The notes beneath the pieces are model-generated. The model was not told the DNA's origin, searched no databases, and saw only the letters and a list, made by a program, of their open reading frames with translations. A program made the position numbers and the translations under genes. 64,000 nucleotides of DNA from Cinnamomum chago (taxonomy: Eukaryota; Streptophyta; Magnoliopsida; Laurales; Lauraceae): positions 92,308,001 through 92,372,000 of the forward strand of contig CP142454.1 in the NCBI GenBank assembly GCA_038049695.1. The letters run 5' to 3'. Of this stretch, positions 42,647-55,159 are shown in pieces. Each line of letters begins with the position of its first letter. The stretch's first letter is position 1.

Positions 42647-43497
42647 TGTCTGAACTGTTGCTGCTGAGGTGCTTGCTGCTGAAGTGGCCTAGGCTGATTT
42701 TGGACAACCAATGCATGCTGTGGTGGTGGTGGTGGTGGTGGTGGACGTTGTGGCCCTTGCTGCTGCTGCTGATTCTGTCTGTTTGGCCTAGGGCAATCCC
42801 TCATCCTATCGTCCATCGAACCACACCTGAAACACGCTCTTGTGATGGTACGACACTCAGCACTAGCATGGTTCTTCCCATAGTGGATGCACACCACTGG
42901 ATTCTGCACATTAGGCCCTGTCCTCTGCCTCTTATTTTGATGATTCCTTTGATGCTAATAGTTCTGCTGCTGCTGGGCTGGACTCTTGCCTTGCACTTTG
43001 AGGATTTTGTTGTGGAAGTTCTCAAATTTGTAGGCTCTCTTCACTGCCTCATCAAAAGTTACCGGTGGCACCACTCCGGTGGCATCTCTCTCAATGAAGG
43101 GATTGAGCCCCTCAAAGAATTTGGCAATCTTCTTCTCAACGGTATCCACCAACTCCGGGGCATACCTGGACAACCTCTCAAATTTGGTGAGGTACTCTAA
43201 GACTGTCATGCTCCCTTGCACCAATTGTTGAAACTCTATAGCCTTTTGCTTCTTGACGTGGGCGGGTACATATTTGTCATGAAACTACCTCTTGAAGTTT
43301 GCCCACACTTCTGCATCAGCCATAGTTCTATATTCTTCTCTTACCGTCTTCCACCATCTATCTGCTGTGCCAACAAAAAAAGATGATGCTAGCTTCACTC
43401 TATCTCCTCCTGTACACTGAAAGATCTCAAAGATGTTCTCGGTGTGTTCCAACCAGTCATCTGCAGCTAGTAGGTCCTCTTCCCCAAGGAATTCCTT
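42647..43497 (-). pseudogene. TEK-2 gag fragment, tandem unit 0
   Basis: It duplicates 50312-51133. It encodes on the minus strand the [46 protein letters not shown] and [14 protein letters not shown] parts of gag. It shares with unit 1 the TAG in FKR-stop-FHDKYVP. It differs by an extra in-frame stop near 42957 and by an expanded GGT run (42719-42743, more Pro codons in the protein). The knuckle His is preserved as [14 protein letters not shown] only in part: the usual H at MDH is D here. Confidence 0.88.
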
Positions 43498-43771
43498 CGT
43501 ATCGGTTTCCGTGTCTTTGTGATTTTGATTTCATTTGAACGATTTTACTATGTGTTACAACTTTCGTCTTCAGCTCATTCATGTTTGAAGCCCAAAAACC
43601 CAAGTTCTGGCCCAAAAAGGGTAAAGTTGTCTTTTATACACAAATCTGCACTCAAATTTCGAGATCTCAAAACCATGTCAAAAATATACTTTTTGGAAAC
43701 TATATATTTCAAGGATCGTTTTATCCTTCTTCGTCGAGTTCATTCGAGGCCCGCATAATCATGTTTTTTGT
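43498..43771 (+). repeat. TEK-1 LTR fragment, flank copy at start of tandem unit 1
   Basis: It runs from ATCGGTTTCCGTG to CATGTTTTTTGT, the same stretch as 30715-30984 of the 5' LTR. It is joined on the left to TEK-2 gag through the shared word CGTATCGG. Its last five bases TTTGT (43767-43771) are the left target-site duplication of TEK-2. Confidence 0.88.
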
Positions 43772-46714
43772 TGTCGCGACCCCGGATCGGGAATCCTAAT
43801 CCGGGATCGGGACTGATGGTGAATGATGACTGATGATGATTATCTACATCCACAATATACAACTTATTTAATTTCCCACAGGTGTCCGCGGTGAGGATAT
43901 CACAACCTTGCATGAATATTTCTTTTGAGTGCGGAAGCGTGTAGCAAATCAAATAGTTAGACTATCTCTAGTCATGCAAGCATTAACATCAAATATCAAA
44001 ACTGTATCAGAATGACCAAGGATGTATAGCAAGTTTCCCAAAAGTTGTTAAAGTTAGACAAAATATCATTTAGTTACATTCCCAAAATTAGAGGCCAACA
44101 AAGGCCAATGTTACAAAATAATAACCCAAAAGAATGGTTAATAAATTATCCCCAAAATGTTACGCCTCTTGTAGCAACCCGATGTCTACATGACATCGTC
44201 AGCACGCCACTCAACTAGAGGTTGCGGCTCACCTACCGCCTCCTCCGGCTCCTCCTCAAGGAAACCGGCAGCGGGACCTGAGTACCAAAGCAAAGGATCA
44301 GACACGACAGTCTGGCAAGAGAGTGAGAAGATACAACAACATATAATAGATGAAATATCTCGAAAAGCAAGGAAATCTGTTTAAGCAAGAACTCTCACAA
44401 AATAGATAAATCATTTGCTAGAAAACATGTAAACAAGATAAAACATATGAGGTAACCAAGGGATCGGGAACTCACAAGGTGGAAAGCTAAGTCCTCTGTC
44501 ACTAAAGTGACAACAGTATCACGGGACGTTGATCTCAGTCACACAAGGTGAGGAGATGCAACGCAATCATATATACAATATAAATATACGGGACGGGACC
44601 ACGGTAGCGAACCGGGTATCGGGACGGGACCACGGTAATGACCGGGTATCGGGATCCAAACTGCAGCTGGCGGGACGGGAGAGGGATTTCTAAGTCGGTG
44701 GATCAAACCGACAAGGTATCCAAGCTTAGTGATGCCGACACATAGGTTAAATAACACATCGATACATATGCAAGTAAATCAAGTACAAGTAAATCAATGA
44801 ACGGGCAAGAATATTCAAATGTGTAACTTTCATTTCATATCGGGCAATACTCTTCGGGACAAGTCAATATTACTAGTGTAACCATCAAGCTTTCGGGAAA
44901 AACAGATTATGTAAAGTAAAACTTGGAAATGAAGAAATAAAATGAACTATTACAATTCTGAGAAAATATTGATTTCAAGATCTATTTAAGCGAATAGGGG
45001 TCCCGTATGTCAATTATTGAAATGATTTGGTACTCCTTGAGTTTGAAGACATTCCGGGCTCCTTATCCACTTTTACGATTTTCAAAACTTAAATTGAGCT
45101 TATGGTTATAACTAGATGTTATGATAGAAAAATCAAGACTATAAACGGTCCATCCTAAGTATGACGTCAACTCGGAACCATCGAGCAACCTACTCAGTCA
45201 CCGAAAGGAATAGAATTCGCGATACCCAAGGAAATAGACTTTGCATTTAGGTATGAAGAAGATATCGTGTCGTTCCATCCCGTTCAAGATTGAATAGATC
45301 GAACTTCGATGCATCCGAACCAACCGTGAAGAGCATCGGCTCAAGACGCTCTCACATATGGTCAAGTGAGTCCAAGGAGGGTAGCCAAGGTCCACAAAAA
45401 ATAAATAAATTTCTGTCCCAGTTATGAACAGAGTCCGATCGATCGACCGATCGATCGGCTCAAAAAGCCTCTCAGTTAAAGACAGACCGATCGATCGGCG
45501 TGCAGCAGGTCCGGGACACTTGATTTTTCTTCCCTTTTTCCTTTCCTTCCAACACATCAACAACCACAAATAACTATAAACAAGATGAGTTAAACACATG
45601 ATTCCAAGACATTAAATGAGGCTAACAAGATGCATTAAGATCATTTATTCCAACCATGAAAAATCAATAAAAGCAATCAATGAAAGCATGGAAATCCATA
45701 AATGCTACACCAAACTATTTGAAACTTAAAAACATCCAAACATTCACTTGCCTCAAGTCCAAGCTAGCTGAAAACAAGCCTCTATTCACCTCTACTGCTC
45801 AAAGCCAAGCTACAATAAAAAAACCCCCAAAAACTACCCTAAAATGGGTTACACAAAGAATGAAAATGAAAGAACCAACAATAATGCAAATGTAGCTTCT
45901 CAAGGGCTAGAGGAACACTAATCTAGGAGATGGGGATGATTACTTACCTTTAAGGTCCTCTAATGGCAAGAGTAAGCTCAATGGAGGTCTTGGAATGGAG
46001 GGTTTTCTCCACAAATGGTATCAATAGGGAGCCATGGTGAAGAGGAAGAAGAAGATGATCTCCATTTCTTGGTTGATGCAAGTTTGGTGTGGATTGGAGA
46101 TGGAGAAGCAAGAAGAAGAAGAGAAAAGCAAGGAAACCCTAGGCTCTCCTCTTGTGCTGGAATATGAAGAATGAAATGAATGGGAAATGGCTTCCCTTGT
46201 TAACAAGTGAGTTGGGTTGGGTTGGGTCCCACAACTAAAGGAGCTACATTGGCTGAAATCATCTCTCTCGGGTCCTCAGATGAATTCGACGAAGAAGGAA
46301 GAAATGTTCGTCGAAATATCTAGTTTTCAAAAAGTGTATGTTTCGCGGGTTTCGAGAATATTAAGTTTTGGGTACAGATTTGGTGTGCAATGACTGTTTT
46401 ACCCTCAAGGCTATGAAATCGGGTTTCGGGACCTCAAACGGAATCGGGATCAACATGAAAGTTGTAGGGATCATCAAAACGAGTAAAACGGAATTAAAAT
46501 CATGAATGTAAAAACCTCCGATAAATCCTCAAACATATGCAATGTCACGAAAAGGAACCCCCAAAGGGCCCTACTAACACAAGGCAAATCAAAATCCCCA
46601 AAACAATATCAAAAGCTATTCCAAACCCAACTTAGCCAAAAACACTAATCAAGCTTAGCACTAACACGCAACTTAATTAGCACTAATCGGGTTCGCTCGG
46701 GTTGGGGTCTTACA
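43772..46714 (-). repeat. TEK-2 LTR, tandem unit 1 (2943 bp), acting as 3' LTR
   Basis: Plus-strand ends TGTCGCGACCCCGG and GGGGTCTTACA. The minus-strand sense is TGTAAGACCCC...GGTCGCGACA. It is followed at 46715 by the PPT of the internal region. It has GATCGATC palindromes at 45433-45499 and is nearly identical to the unit 2 LTR at 51407-53910 plus 63350-63799. Confidence 0.92.
45433..45499. repeat. GATCGATC palindrome cluster in TEK-2 LTR (unit 1)
   Basis: TCCGATCGATCGACCGATCG then ATCGGC (45433-45459) is followed by ACCGATCGATCGGC near 45486-45499. The unit 2 LTR has the same cluster at about 53077-53143. The solo LTR of the same family at 11227-14376 has a wholly different palindrome at this place. 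Confidence 0.85.
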
Positions 46715-46727
46715 TCCTCCGGCCCTT
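46715..46727 (-). promoter_or_regulatory. TEK-2 polypurine tract, overlapping the pol stop codon
   Basis: In element sense AAGGGCCGGAGGA ends exactly at the LTR. The TAA that ends the polyprotein occupies 46728-46726, so the coding region runs into the PPT with no 3' spacer. Confidence 0.8.
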
Positions 46728-48360
46728 AGGGCATTTGGTCCTCCAAATGAAACATAAGACTCACCTCTGGTAGAAGATGTGGGTACTTCTTCTGCACTTG
46801 ATCTCGTAATTCCCATGTGGCCTCTTCCGGTCCATGATTCTCCCACAATACCTTTACCCACTGAATAGTCCGAGTCCTCAACTCTTGTTCCTTTGTGTCG
46901 ATGATCTCAACGGGCTTCTCTACATAGGTAGCATCCTCTCTGATCTCTAATGGTTCATGCCGGAGCACATGCGAAGGATCGGGAACATACTTCTTCAACA
47001 TAGACACATGGAAGACGTTGTGTACACCAGATAGTTCAGGTGGTAAGGCCAATCTATAGGCCACGTCACCAATCTTGCTCACAATGTCATAAGGTCCAAT
47101 GTATTTCCGTGATAGTTTGCCCTTCTGTCCAAATCTCAATGTTCTCCTTGTAGGTGACACTTTCAGGAAGACTTTATCTCCTTCCTTGAACTGTAGATCT
47201 CTGCGGTGGGAGTCTGCATAGCTCTTCTGTCTACTCCGGGATACTTTCAAACGCTCTTGAATCAACTTGATCTTGTCGCTGGTCTCACTAACCATAGTCG
47301 GTCCATGGAAACTGCGAGTGCCGACTTCTTCCCAACAAACAGATGTCCTACACCTTCTGCCATACAAAGCCTCAAAAGGAGCCATCCCAATGCTCGAGTG
47401 GTAGCTGTTGTTGTAAGCGAACTCACACAACGGTAGAGTCTCATCCCACTGAGTCTTGAAATCCAACACACAAGCACGGAGCATGTCCTCTAAAGTCTGA
47501 ATCGTCCTTTCTTTCTGGCCATCTGTCTGAGGGTGATACGCTTTGCTGAACTGCAATCTCGTACCCATAGACTCGTGCAATGTCTTCCAGAATCTCGAGA
47601 CAAATCTGCTGTCTCTGTCAGAAGTGATCGAAACTGGTTGCCCATGACGACTGACGATCTCACTGACAAACAACTCTGCCAAAGGTAGCATGTGCATCTT
47701 CTTCCCTGTCTTCATAGCAAGGAAATGCGCTGACTTGGTGAGACGGTCCACAATGACCCAAATCGCATCGTTGCCTCTACTAGTCCTCGGTAATCCTGAA
47801 ATAAAATCCATGGTAATGTGCTCCCACTTCCATTCCGGAATTTCTAATGGCTGTAACAAGCCTGGAGGCCTCTGATGCTCTGCCTTAATCAACTGACAGG
47901 TCATGCAATGGGAGACAAACGCTGCAATCTCTCTCTTCATGTTGTTCCACCAAAATCTACCCTTCAAATTCTGATACATCTTTGTGCTGCCTGGATGCAT
48001 AGAGTACTTTGTGCTATGAGCCTCAGTCATGATGTCGTTCCTCAAATCTTCAATGTTAGGCACACACAGACGGTCGCGGTAGTACAAAACTCCATCAACA
48101 AAATGGAAGTCAGGACGTTCTGCTATATGCTCTGAAATCTTAACCAACTCTGGATCTTGCAACTGACTGTCCTTGATCTTCTGAATGAAAGAAGGTTCTG
48201 ACACTGTCATGTTAGCCAACAAAACACCCTTCCTCAGAGGCTGTAAGTCTAAACTCAACTCTTCAAACTGCTCAAAAATACAAGTGCCACTAAGATTCGC
48301 CAAGCCTACTGATTTTCTACTCAAGGCATCTGCAACTACATTAGCCTTCCCCGGGTGGTA
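46726..48360 (-). pseudogene. TEK-2 integrase and chromodomain (intact frame in this part)
   Basis: The frame is open from 48426 to the TAA at 46726. It contains the zinc domain (EAHSTKYSMHPGSTKMY, HCMTCQLIK; about 47896-48030), the D-D-E core (ITMDFISGLP, SDRDSRFVSRFW, QTDGQKERTIQTLED), and the C-terminal EGDKVFLKVSPTRRTLRF, KLSRKYIGPYDIV and HNVFHVSMLKKYV. A Tekay-type chromodomain ends it: VEIIDTKEQELRTRTIQWVK and EEATWELRDQVQKKYPHL (about 46780-46910). Chromodomains of these elements guide insertion to heterochromatin. It shares one frame with RT and gag upstream but is cut off by two stops, so this is dead as part of a polyprotein. Confidence 0.94.
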
Positions 48361-50183
48361 CTTGATTGGAAAATCATAGTCCTTGATATATTCCATCCAT
48401 CTTCTCTGCCTCATGTTCAAATCCTTCTATGAAAACAGATACTGTAAGCTGCGGTGGTCGGAGTGGACTTCGAACTGCTCTCCATAGAGGTAATGTCTCC
48501 ACATTTTCAACGCGAACACAACCGCTGCTAACTCCAAATCATGGGTGGCATAGTTCTTCTCGTGCTCTTTCAACTGTCGAGATCCATAAGCAATCACTTT
48601 TCCCTCTTACATCAACACGCAACCAAGTCCAACATTCGAAGCATCAGTAAAGATGGTGAAACCGCCGCTTCCGGATGGTAAAGTAAGGACTGGTGCTGTA
48701 GTCAATCTCTTCTTTAGCTCTTGGAAACTCTCTTCACACTGCTCTGTCCACACATATGGTGCATTTTTCCTTGTCAACTTCGTCAAAGGTGACGCAATCG
48801 ACGAAAAACCTTGCACAAACCTCCGATAATAACCTGCCAATCCCAGAAAACTCCTGATTTCTGTCACATTCTTCGGTCTTTCCCAATTCACTACTGCTTC
48901 AATCTTGGACGGATCCACTGACAAACCTTCTCTTGAGATAATGTGCCCCAGAAATGCTACTTGGTCTAGCCAAAATTCACACTTGTTAAGCTTTGCATAC
49001 AGCTGATTCTCTCTCAAGAGTTGCAATGCAATCCTCAAATGCTCTTCATGCTCTTCCTTGGTCTTGGAGTACACCAAAATGTCATCAATAAACACTACAA
49101 CAAACTGATCTAGATACTCTGCAAATATCTTGTTCATCAATGCCATGAACAATGCCGGTGCATTAGTCAACCCAAATGGCATCACTAGGAACTCATAGTG
49201 GCCATATCTCGTCCGGAAAGCTGTTTTCAACACGTCTGATTCTCTAACTCTCAGCTGATGGTAACCGGATCTCAAGTCAATCTTCGAAAAGTATGATGCA
49301 CCTTGCAACTGATCAAAAAATTCATCTATTCTTGGTAATGGATACTTGTTCTTGATGGTCACTTGGTTCAATCTTCTGTAATCTATACACATCCTCATCG
49401 AACCATCCTTCTTCTTAACAAACAACACTGGAGCTCCCCATGGTGAAACACTCGGTCTCACAAAACCTTTGTCCAACAACTCTTGTAACTGGGACTTCAA
49501 TTCCCCCAACTCTGCTGGAGCCATCCTATATGGTGCAATAGATATCGGAGCGGTCCCTGGTAGCAACTCGATAGTGAAATCGATCTCTCTCATGGGTGGC
49601 AAACCTGGAATCTCCTCCGGAAAAACATCCGGGAATTCCCAAACAATTGGGATCTCCTCCACCCTTTGGGACCGTTTATCCTCCGTGATAAACGCTAAAT
49701 AAGCTTCACACCCACTTCTCAAAAGTCTGTCAGGCTTCAACGCTGAAACAAACCCTGCACGAGGATTCCTCCTCTCTCCCTGAAACGACACTCCTGCTGG
49801 TGTCTCAACCAACTTGAAAGTGAAGGTCTTATGGAAACAATCCATTGTGGCATGGTACCCTGCCAGCCAATCCATCCCTAGGATGACATCATAATCAAAC
49901 ATCTCCAAAGAAATGAGATCTGCGGTTAAAACCACTTCTCCTATCTGGACTGTGCAACTAGGATAAAAGGTTCTATAAACAACTTGTTTACCTACTGGGG
50001 TTGCCACAGTCAAAATGAACTCCAGTTCTATAGCATGCATATCAATCAACTTAGCAAACTTATGGGACACGGAACAATGTGTAGAGCCAGGGTCAAACAA
50101 AATCATAGCTTTAATCCCACAAACAAGAAGTGCACCTTCCACTACATTACCCGCTGCCTCTGCATCCACTCTGTTGACTCCGT
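48361..50183 (-). pseudogene. TEK-2 protease, reverse transcriptase and RNase H
   Basis: Protease near 50094 ([19 protein letters not shown]; later [14 protein letters not shown]). [56 protein letters not shown] and catalytic [11 protein letters not shown]. RNase [18 protein letters not shown], then a TAA at 48607-48609 where TEK-1 has CAA (Gln), [34 protein letters not shown], a TAG at 48427-48429 where TEK-1 has CAG (Gln), and [16 protein letters not shown]. There is no frameshift from gag to the end of pol: the whole 51147-46726 stretch is one frame with three stops. It is better preserved than TEK-1. Confidence 0.94.
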
Positions 50184-51133
50184 AGATTTGGCCTCGCTGT
50201 TGGGGCCTATTCTGGGCTTGTTGTGGCCTGCCATGTGGTGCATTCCTGTTCTGCTGCGGTGGACGCTGCTGTCCCTGTTGATGACGGGCCTGCTGCTGTG
50301 GCTGCTGCTGCTGTCTGAACTGTTGCTGCTGAAGTGGCCTAGGCTGATTTTGGACAACCAATGCATGCTGTGGTGGTGGACGTTGTGGCCCTTGCTGCTG
50401 CTGCTGATTCTGTCTGTTTGGCCTACGGCAATCCCTCATCCTATGGTCCATCGAACCACACCTGAAGCACGCTCTTGTGATGGTACGACACTCAGTACTA
50501 GCATGGTTCTTCCCACAGTGGATGCACACCACTGGATTCTGCACATTAGGCCCTGTCCTCTGCCTCTTATTTTGATGATTCCTTTGACGTTGATAGTTCT
50601 GCTGCTGCTGGGTTGGACTCTTGCCTTGCACTTTGAGGATTTTGTTGTGGAAGTTCTCAAATTTGTAGGCTCTCTTCACTGCCTCATCAAAAGTTACCGG
50701 TGGCACCACTCCGGTGGCATCTCTCTCAATGAAGGGATTGAGCCCCTCAAAGAATTTGGCAATCTTCTTCTCAACGGTATCCACCAACTCCGGGGCATAC
50801 CTGGACAACCTCTCAAATTTGGTGAGGTACTCTAAGACTGTCATGCTCCCTTGCACCAACAGTTGAAACTCTATAGCCTTTTGCTTCTTGATGTGGGCGG
50901 GTACATATTTGTCATGAAACTACCTCTTGAAGTTTGCCCACACTTCTGCATCAACCATAGTTCTATATTCTTCTCTTACCGTCTTCCACCATCTATCTGT
51001 TGTGCCAACAAAAAGGGATGATGCCAGCTTCACTCTATCTCCTCCTGTACACTGAAAGATCTCAAAGATGTTCTCGGTGTGTTCCAACCAGTCATCTGCA
51101 GCTAGTGGGTCCTCTTCCCCAAAGAATTCCTTC
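50184..51133 (-). pseudogene. TEK-2 gag, N-terminus lost at the tandem junction
   Basis: The gag reads EFFGEEDPLAADDWLEHTEN, WWKTVREEYRTM, a TAG at 50920-50922 where TEK-1 has CAG (Gln), [40 protein letters not shown], a [13 protein letters not shown] segment, the knuckle [14 protein letters not shown] (50428-50469) and a long Gln/Pro-rich tail. The first part of gag, the leader and the PBS are missing: at about 51133 the sequence switches to a TEK-1 LTR fragment through the shared word CGTATCGG. Confidence 0.92.
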
Positions 51134-51406
51134 GTATCGGCTTCCATGTATTTGTGATTTTGATTTCATTTGAACGATTTTACTATGTGTTACAACTTTC
51201 ATCTTCAGCTCATTCATGTTTGAAGCCCAAAAACCCAAGTTCTGGCCCAAAAAGGGTAAAGTTGTCTTTTATACACAAATCTGCACTCAAATTTCGAGAT
51301 CTCAAAACCATGTCAAAAATATACTTTTTGGAAACTATATATTTCGAGGATCGTTTTATCCTTCTTCGTCGAGTTCATTCGAGGCCCGCATAATCATGTT
51401 TTTTGT
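51134..51406 (+). repeat. TEK-1 LTR fragment, flank copy at start of tandem unit 2
   Basis: It is a second copy of 43498-43771, again ending in the TTTGT that borders a TEK-2 LTR. A piece of the outer host element lying inside TEK-2, where its PBS and leader should be, is the clearest sign of tandem duplication. Confidence 0.9.
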
Positions 51407-53910
51407 TGTCGCGACCCCGGACCGGGAATCCTAATCCGGGATCGGGACTAATGGTGAATGATGAATGATGATGATTATCTACATCCACAATATACAACTT
51501 ATTTAATTTCCCACAGGTGTCCGCGGTGAGGATATCACAACCTTGCATGAATATTTCTTTTGAGTGCGGAAGCGTGTAGCAAATCAAATAGTTAGACTAT
51601 CTCTAGTCATGCAAGCATTAACATCAAATATCAAAACTGTATCAGAATGAGCAAGGATGTATAGCAAGTTTCCCAAAAGTTGTTAAAGTTAGACAAAATA
51701 TCATTTAGTTACATTCCCAAAATTAGAGGCCAACAAAGGCCAATATTACAAAATAATAACCCAAAAGAATGGTTAATAAATTATCCCCAAAATGTTACGC
51801 CTCTTGTAGCAACCCGATGTCTACATGACATCGTCAGCACGCCACTCAACTAGAGGTTGCGGCTCACCTACCGCCTCCTCCGGCTCCTCCTCAAGGAAAC
51901 CGGCAACGGGACCTGAGTACCAAAGCAAAGGATCAGACACGACAGTCTGGCAAGAGAGTGAGAAGATACAACAACATATAATTGATGAAATATCTCGAAA
52001 AGCAAGGAAATCTTTTTAAGCAAGAACTCTCACAAAATAGATAAATCATTTGCTAGAAAACATGTAAACAAGATAAAACATATGAGGTAACCAAGGGATC
52101 GGGAACTCACAAGGTGGCAATCACATAAAGCTAAGTCCTCTGTCACTAAAGTGACAACAGTATCACGGGACGTTGATCTCAGTCACACAAGGTGAGGAGA
52201 TGCAACGCAATCATATATACAATATAAATATACGGGACGGGACCACGGTAGCGAACCGGGTATCGGGACGGGACCACGGTAATGACCGGGTATCGGGATC
52301 CAAACTGCAGCTGGCGGGACGGGAGAGGGATTTCCAAGTCGGTGGATCAAACCGACAAGGTATCCAAGCTTAGTGATGCCGACACATAGGTTAAATAACA
52401 CATCGATACATATGCAAGTAAATCAAGTACAAGTAAATCAATGAACGGGCAAGAATATTCAAATGTGTAACTTTCATTTCATATCGGGCAATACTCTTCG
52501 AGACAAGTCAATATTACTAGTGTAACCATCAAGCTTTCGGGAAAAACAGATTATGTAAAGTAAAACTTGGAAATGAAGAAATAAAATGAACTATTACAAT
52601 TCCGAGAAAATATTGATTTCAAGATCTATTTAAGCGAATAGGGGTCCTGTATGTCAATTATTGAAATGATTTGGTACTCCTTGAGTTTGAAGACATTCCG
52701 GACTCCTTATCCACTTTTACGATTTTCAAAACTTAAATTGAGCTTATGGTTATAACTAGATGTTATGATAGAAAAATCAAGACTATAAACGGTCCATCCT
52801 AAGTATGACGTCAACTCGGAACCATCGAGCAACCTACTCAGTCACCGAAAGGAATAGAATTCGCGATACCCAAGGAAATAGACTTTGCATTTAGGTATGA
52901 AGAAGATATCGTGTCGTTCCATCCCGTTCAAGATTGAATAGATCGAACTTCGATGCATCCGAACCAACCGTGAAGAGCATCGGCTCAAGACGCTCTCACA
53001 TATGGTCAAGTGAGTCCAAGGAGGGTAGCCAAGGTCCACAAAAAATAAATAAATTTCTGTCCCAGTTATGAACAGAGTCCGATCGATCGACCGATCGATC
53101 GGCTCTAAAAGCCTCTCAGTTAAAGACAGACCGATCGATCGGCGTGCAGCAGGTCCGAGACACTTGATTTTTCTTCCCTTTTTCTTTTCCTTCCAACACA
53201 TCAACAACCACAAATAACTATAAACAAGATGAGTTAAACACATGATTCCAAGACATTAAATGAGGCTAACAAGATGCATTAAGATCATTTATTCCAACCA
53301 TGAAAAATCAATAAAAGCAATCAATGAAAGCATGGAAATCCATAAATGCTACACCAAACTATTTGAAACTTAAAAACATCCAAACATTCACTTGCCTCAA
53401 GTCCAAGCTAGCTGAAAACAAGCCTCTATTCACCTCTATTGCTCAAAGCCAAGCTACAATAATAAAAAACCCCCAAAAACTACCCTAAAATGGGTTACAC
53501 AAAGAATGAAAATGAAAGAACCAACAATAATGCAAATGTAGCTTCTCAAGGGCTAGAGGAACACTAATCTAGGAGATGGGGATGATTACTTACCTTTAAG
53601 GTCCTCTAATGGCAAGAGTAAGCTCAATGGAGGTCTTGGAATTGAGGGTTTTCTCCACAAATGGTATCAATAGGGAGCCATGGTGAAGAGGAAGAAGAAG
53701 ATGATCTCCATTTCTTGGTTGATGCAAGTTTGGTGTGGATTGGAGATGGAGAAGCAAGAAGAAGAAGAGAAAAGCAAGGAAACCCTAGGCTCTCCTCTTG
53801 TGCTGGAATATGAAGAATGAAATGAATGGGAAATGGCTTCCCTTGTTAACAAGTGAGTTGGGTTGGGTTGGGTCCCACAACTAAAGGAGCTACATTGGCT
53901 GAAATCATCT
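51407..53910 (-). repeat. TEK-2 LTR, tandem unit 2, left part (split by NS-2)
   Basis: It matches 43772-46265 of unit 1 closely (for example the same GATCGATC cluster at 53077-53143). It includes a GCAATCACATAAA stretch that unit 1 lacks near 44486. It is interrupted at the CATCT duplication (53906-53910) by NS-2 and continues at 63350. Confidence 0.93.
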
Positions 53911-54536
53911 TGTTAGGGATTTTGTAATTTGCAATTTGATGGATGCATTTGCACTTTAGCATCATTTGATTTACACACACTTGCATTGTTTTAGAAAACC
54001 TTGAAATCTAGTTTTATACATGCATAGCTTTTAAGATTTGGAAAAGTATTTGTTTTATGCATGTTTTGGTTCAAAACTTGGATGCATTGGTTTTATATTC
54101 CAAACTCTTTTGGAAAATCATCTTGTGAATTTAGGTTTGAGCTTTGCATACATTCATCACAAAAAGAACCATTTGTGTATGCAAATTTCACTTGAAAAGA
54201 GTTTTTACAAATCAAGCTAGCCTATGGTTTTAAAGTTTTCAAATCCTTTTAGGCTTTGTGTGTTTCATGTTTTTAAACGATTTAAAACATGTTTTTAAGC
54301 TTGATTTAGTGGCCAAAAGGTCCCCCAAAGAAAAACCTTCAAATATGCAAAAGTTGCATTTTTTGCAAAAAGGGGTGTCCCGGCAGTGTCGCCGGTCGAC
54401 CGAGACAACTGGAGGTAAATTTTACAGTTTCTGAACTGAAACCTCCAACGGTCAGAAATCTGCCCGTTATGCCTTCCCGGTCGACCGAGACCCCTTTGCC
54501 GGTCGACCGAGGACTAGCCGTTGGACACTTTTTGGC

Positions 54537-54544
54537 TATAAAAT
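54537..54544 (+). promoter_or_regulatory. Putative TATA box of NS-2 5' LTR
   Basis: TATAAAAT in TTTTTGGCTATAAAATCC lies about 30 bases after the last GGTCGACC word, so the palindromes sit in the upstream promoter (U3). The same arrangement recurs at 62321-62328 in the 3' LTR and as TATAAATA at 59719-59726 in NS-solo. Confidence 0.6.
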
Positions 54545-55159
54545 CCATTCTTTTCCAACCTTCTTTGGTGCTTGAACTATGAACCTTTGAGACCATTTTG
54601 GAGCCAAAGAAAGGGGAAGAAGTTGGAAAGGCTAGAGGGCCATTTGGAAATCAAATGCTTGACTTTTCATAAGGTACACATTACTAGTATTTTGATTTCC
54701 ATTAAAATGAAATCCATGCATGCCTAAATCTTTGTTTTTCACTTATGCATGATTTCAAGAGTTGTTTTGCAAACTCATTATCTTCATTGGTATATTAGAA
54801 TGGTTTGCAATCACTCTCACCTAAATCACATGTGTTCTTAGACTTTTATATTCATACAACATGTTTTAGATCATTTCTTCAAGTTGTGTGAATCTTTCAT
54901 GTGATTAGTATTTTTCTCTTCAATCATCATTTTATAAGCTTTGATTTTAAAATGCATCATGCATTCATTTAAGAGCTTCATTGTTAAAATAGATTGAAGT
55001 AGAGCATTCATACACTTGTGCACACACTTTAACTTAATTGAGTGTATGTTTGTTATTTGTATTAAACTTTCATATTAGCCTAGCCAAGAGGCAATTTCAT
55101 ATGAGCTTAAATTGTAATCTCTTAGAGTGATCTTTTGTAAAGACACTTTCTTAGAGAAA

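Noticed and set aside
45198-45599. A 133-codon minus-strand ORF, repeated at 52842-53243
   Set aside because: It lies in the TEK-2 LTR and is duplicated only because the LTR is; the solo LTR of the family does not keep it open and no motif is seen.
49984-50835. A 283-codon plus-strand ORF rich in Leu and Trp
   Set aside because: It is exactly antisense to the TEK-2 gag frame; the Gln/Pro-rich and CCHC coding explains its composition. The unit 0 copy gives the same shadow at 42658-43200.
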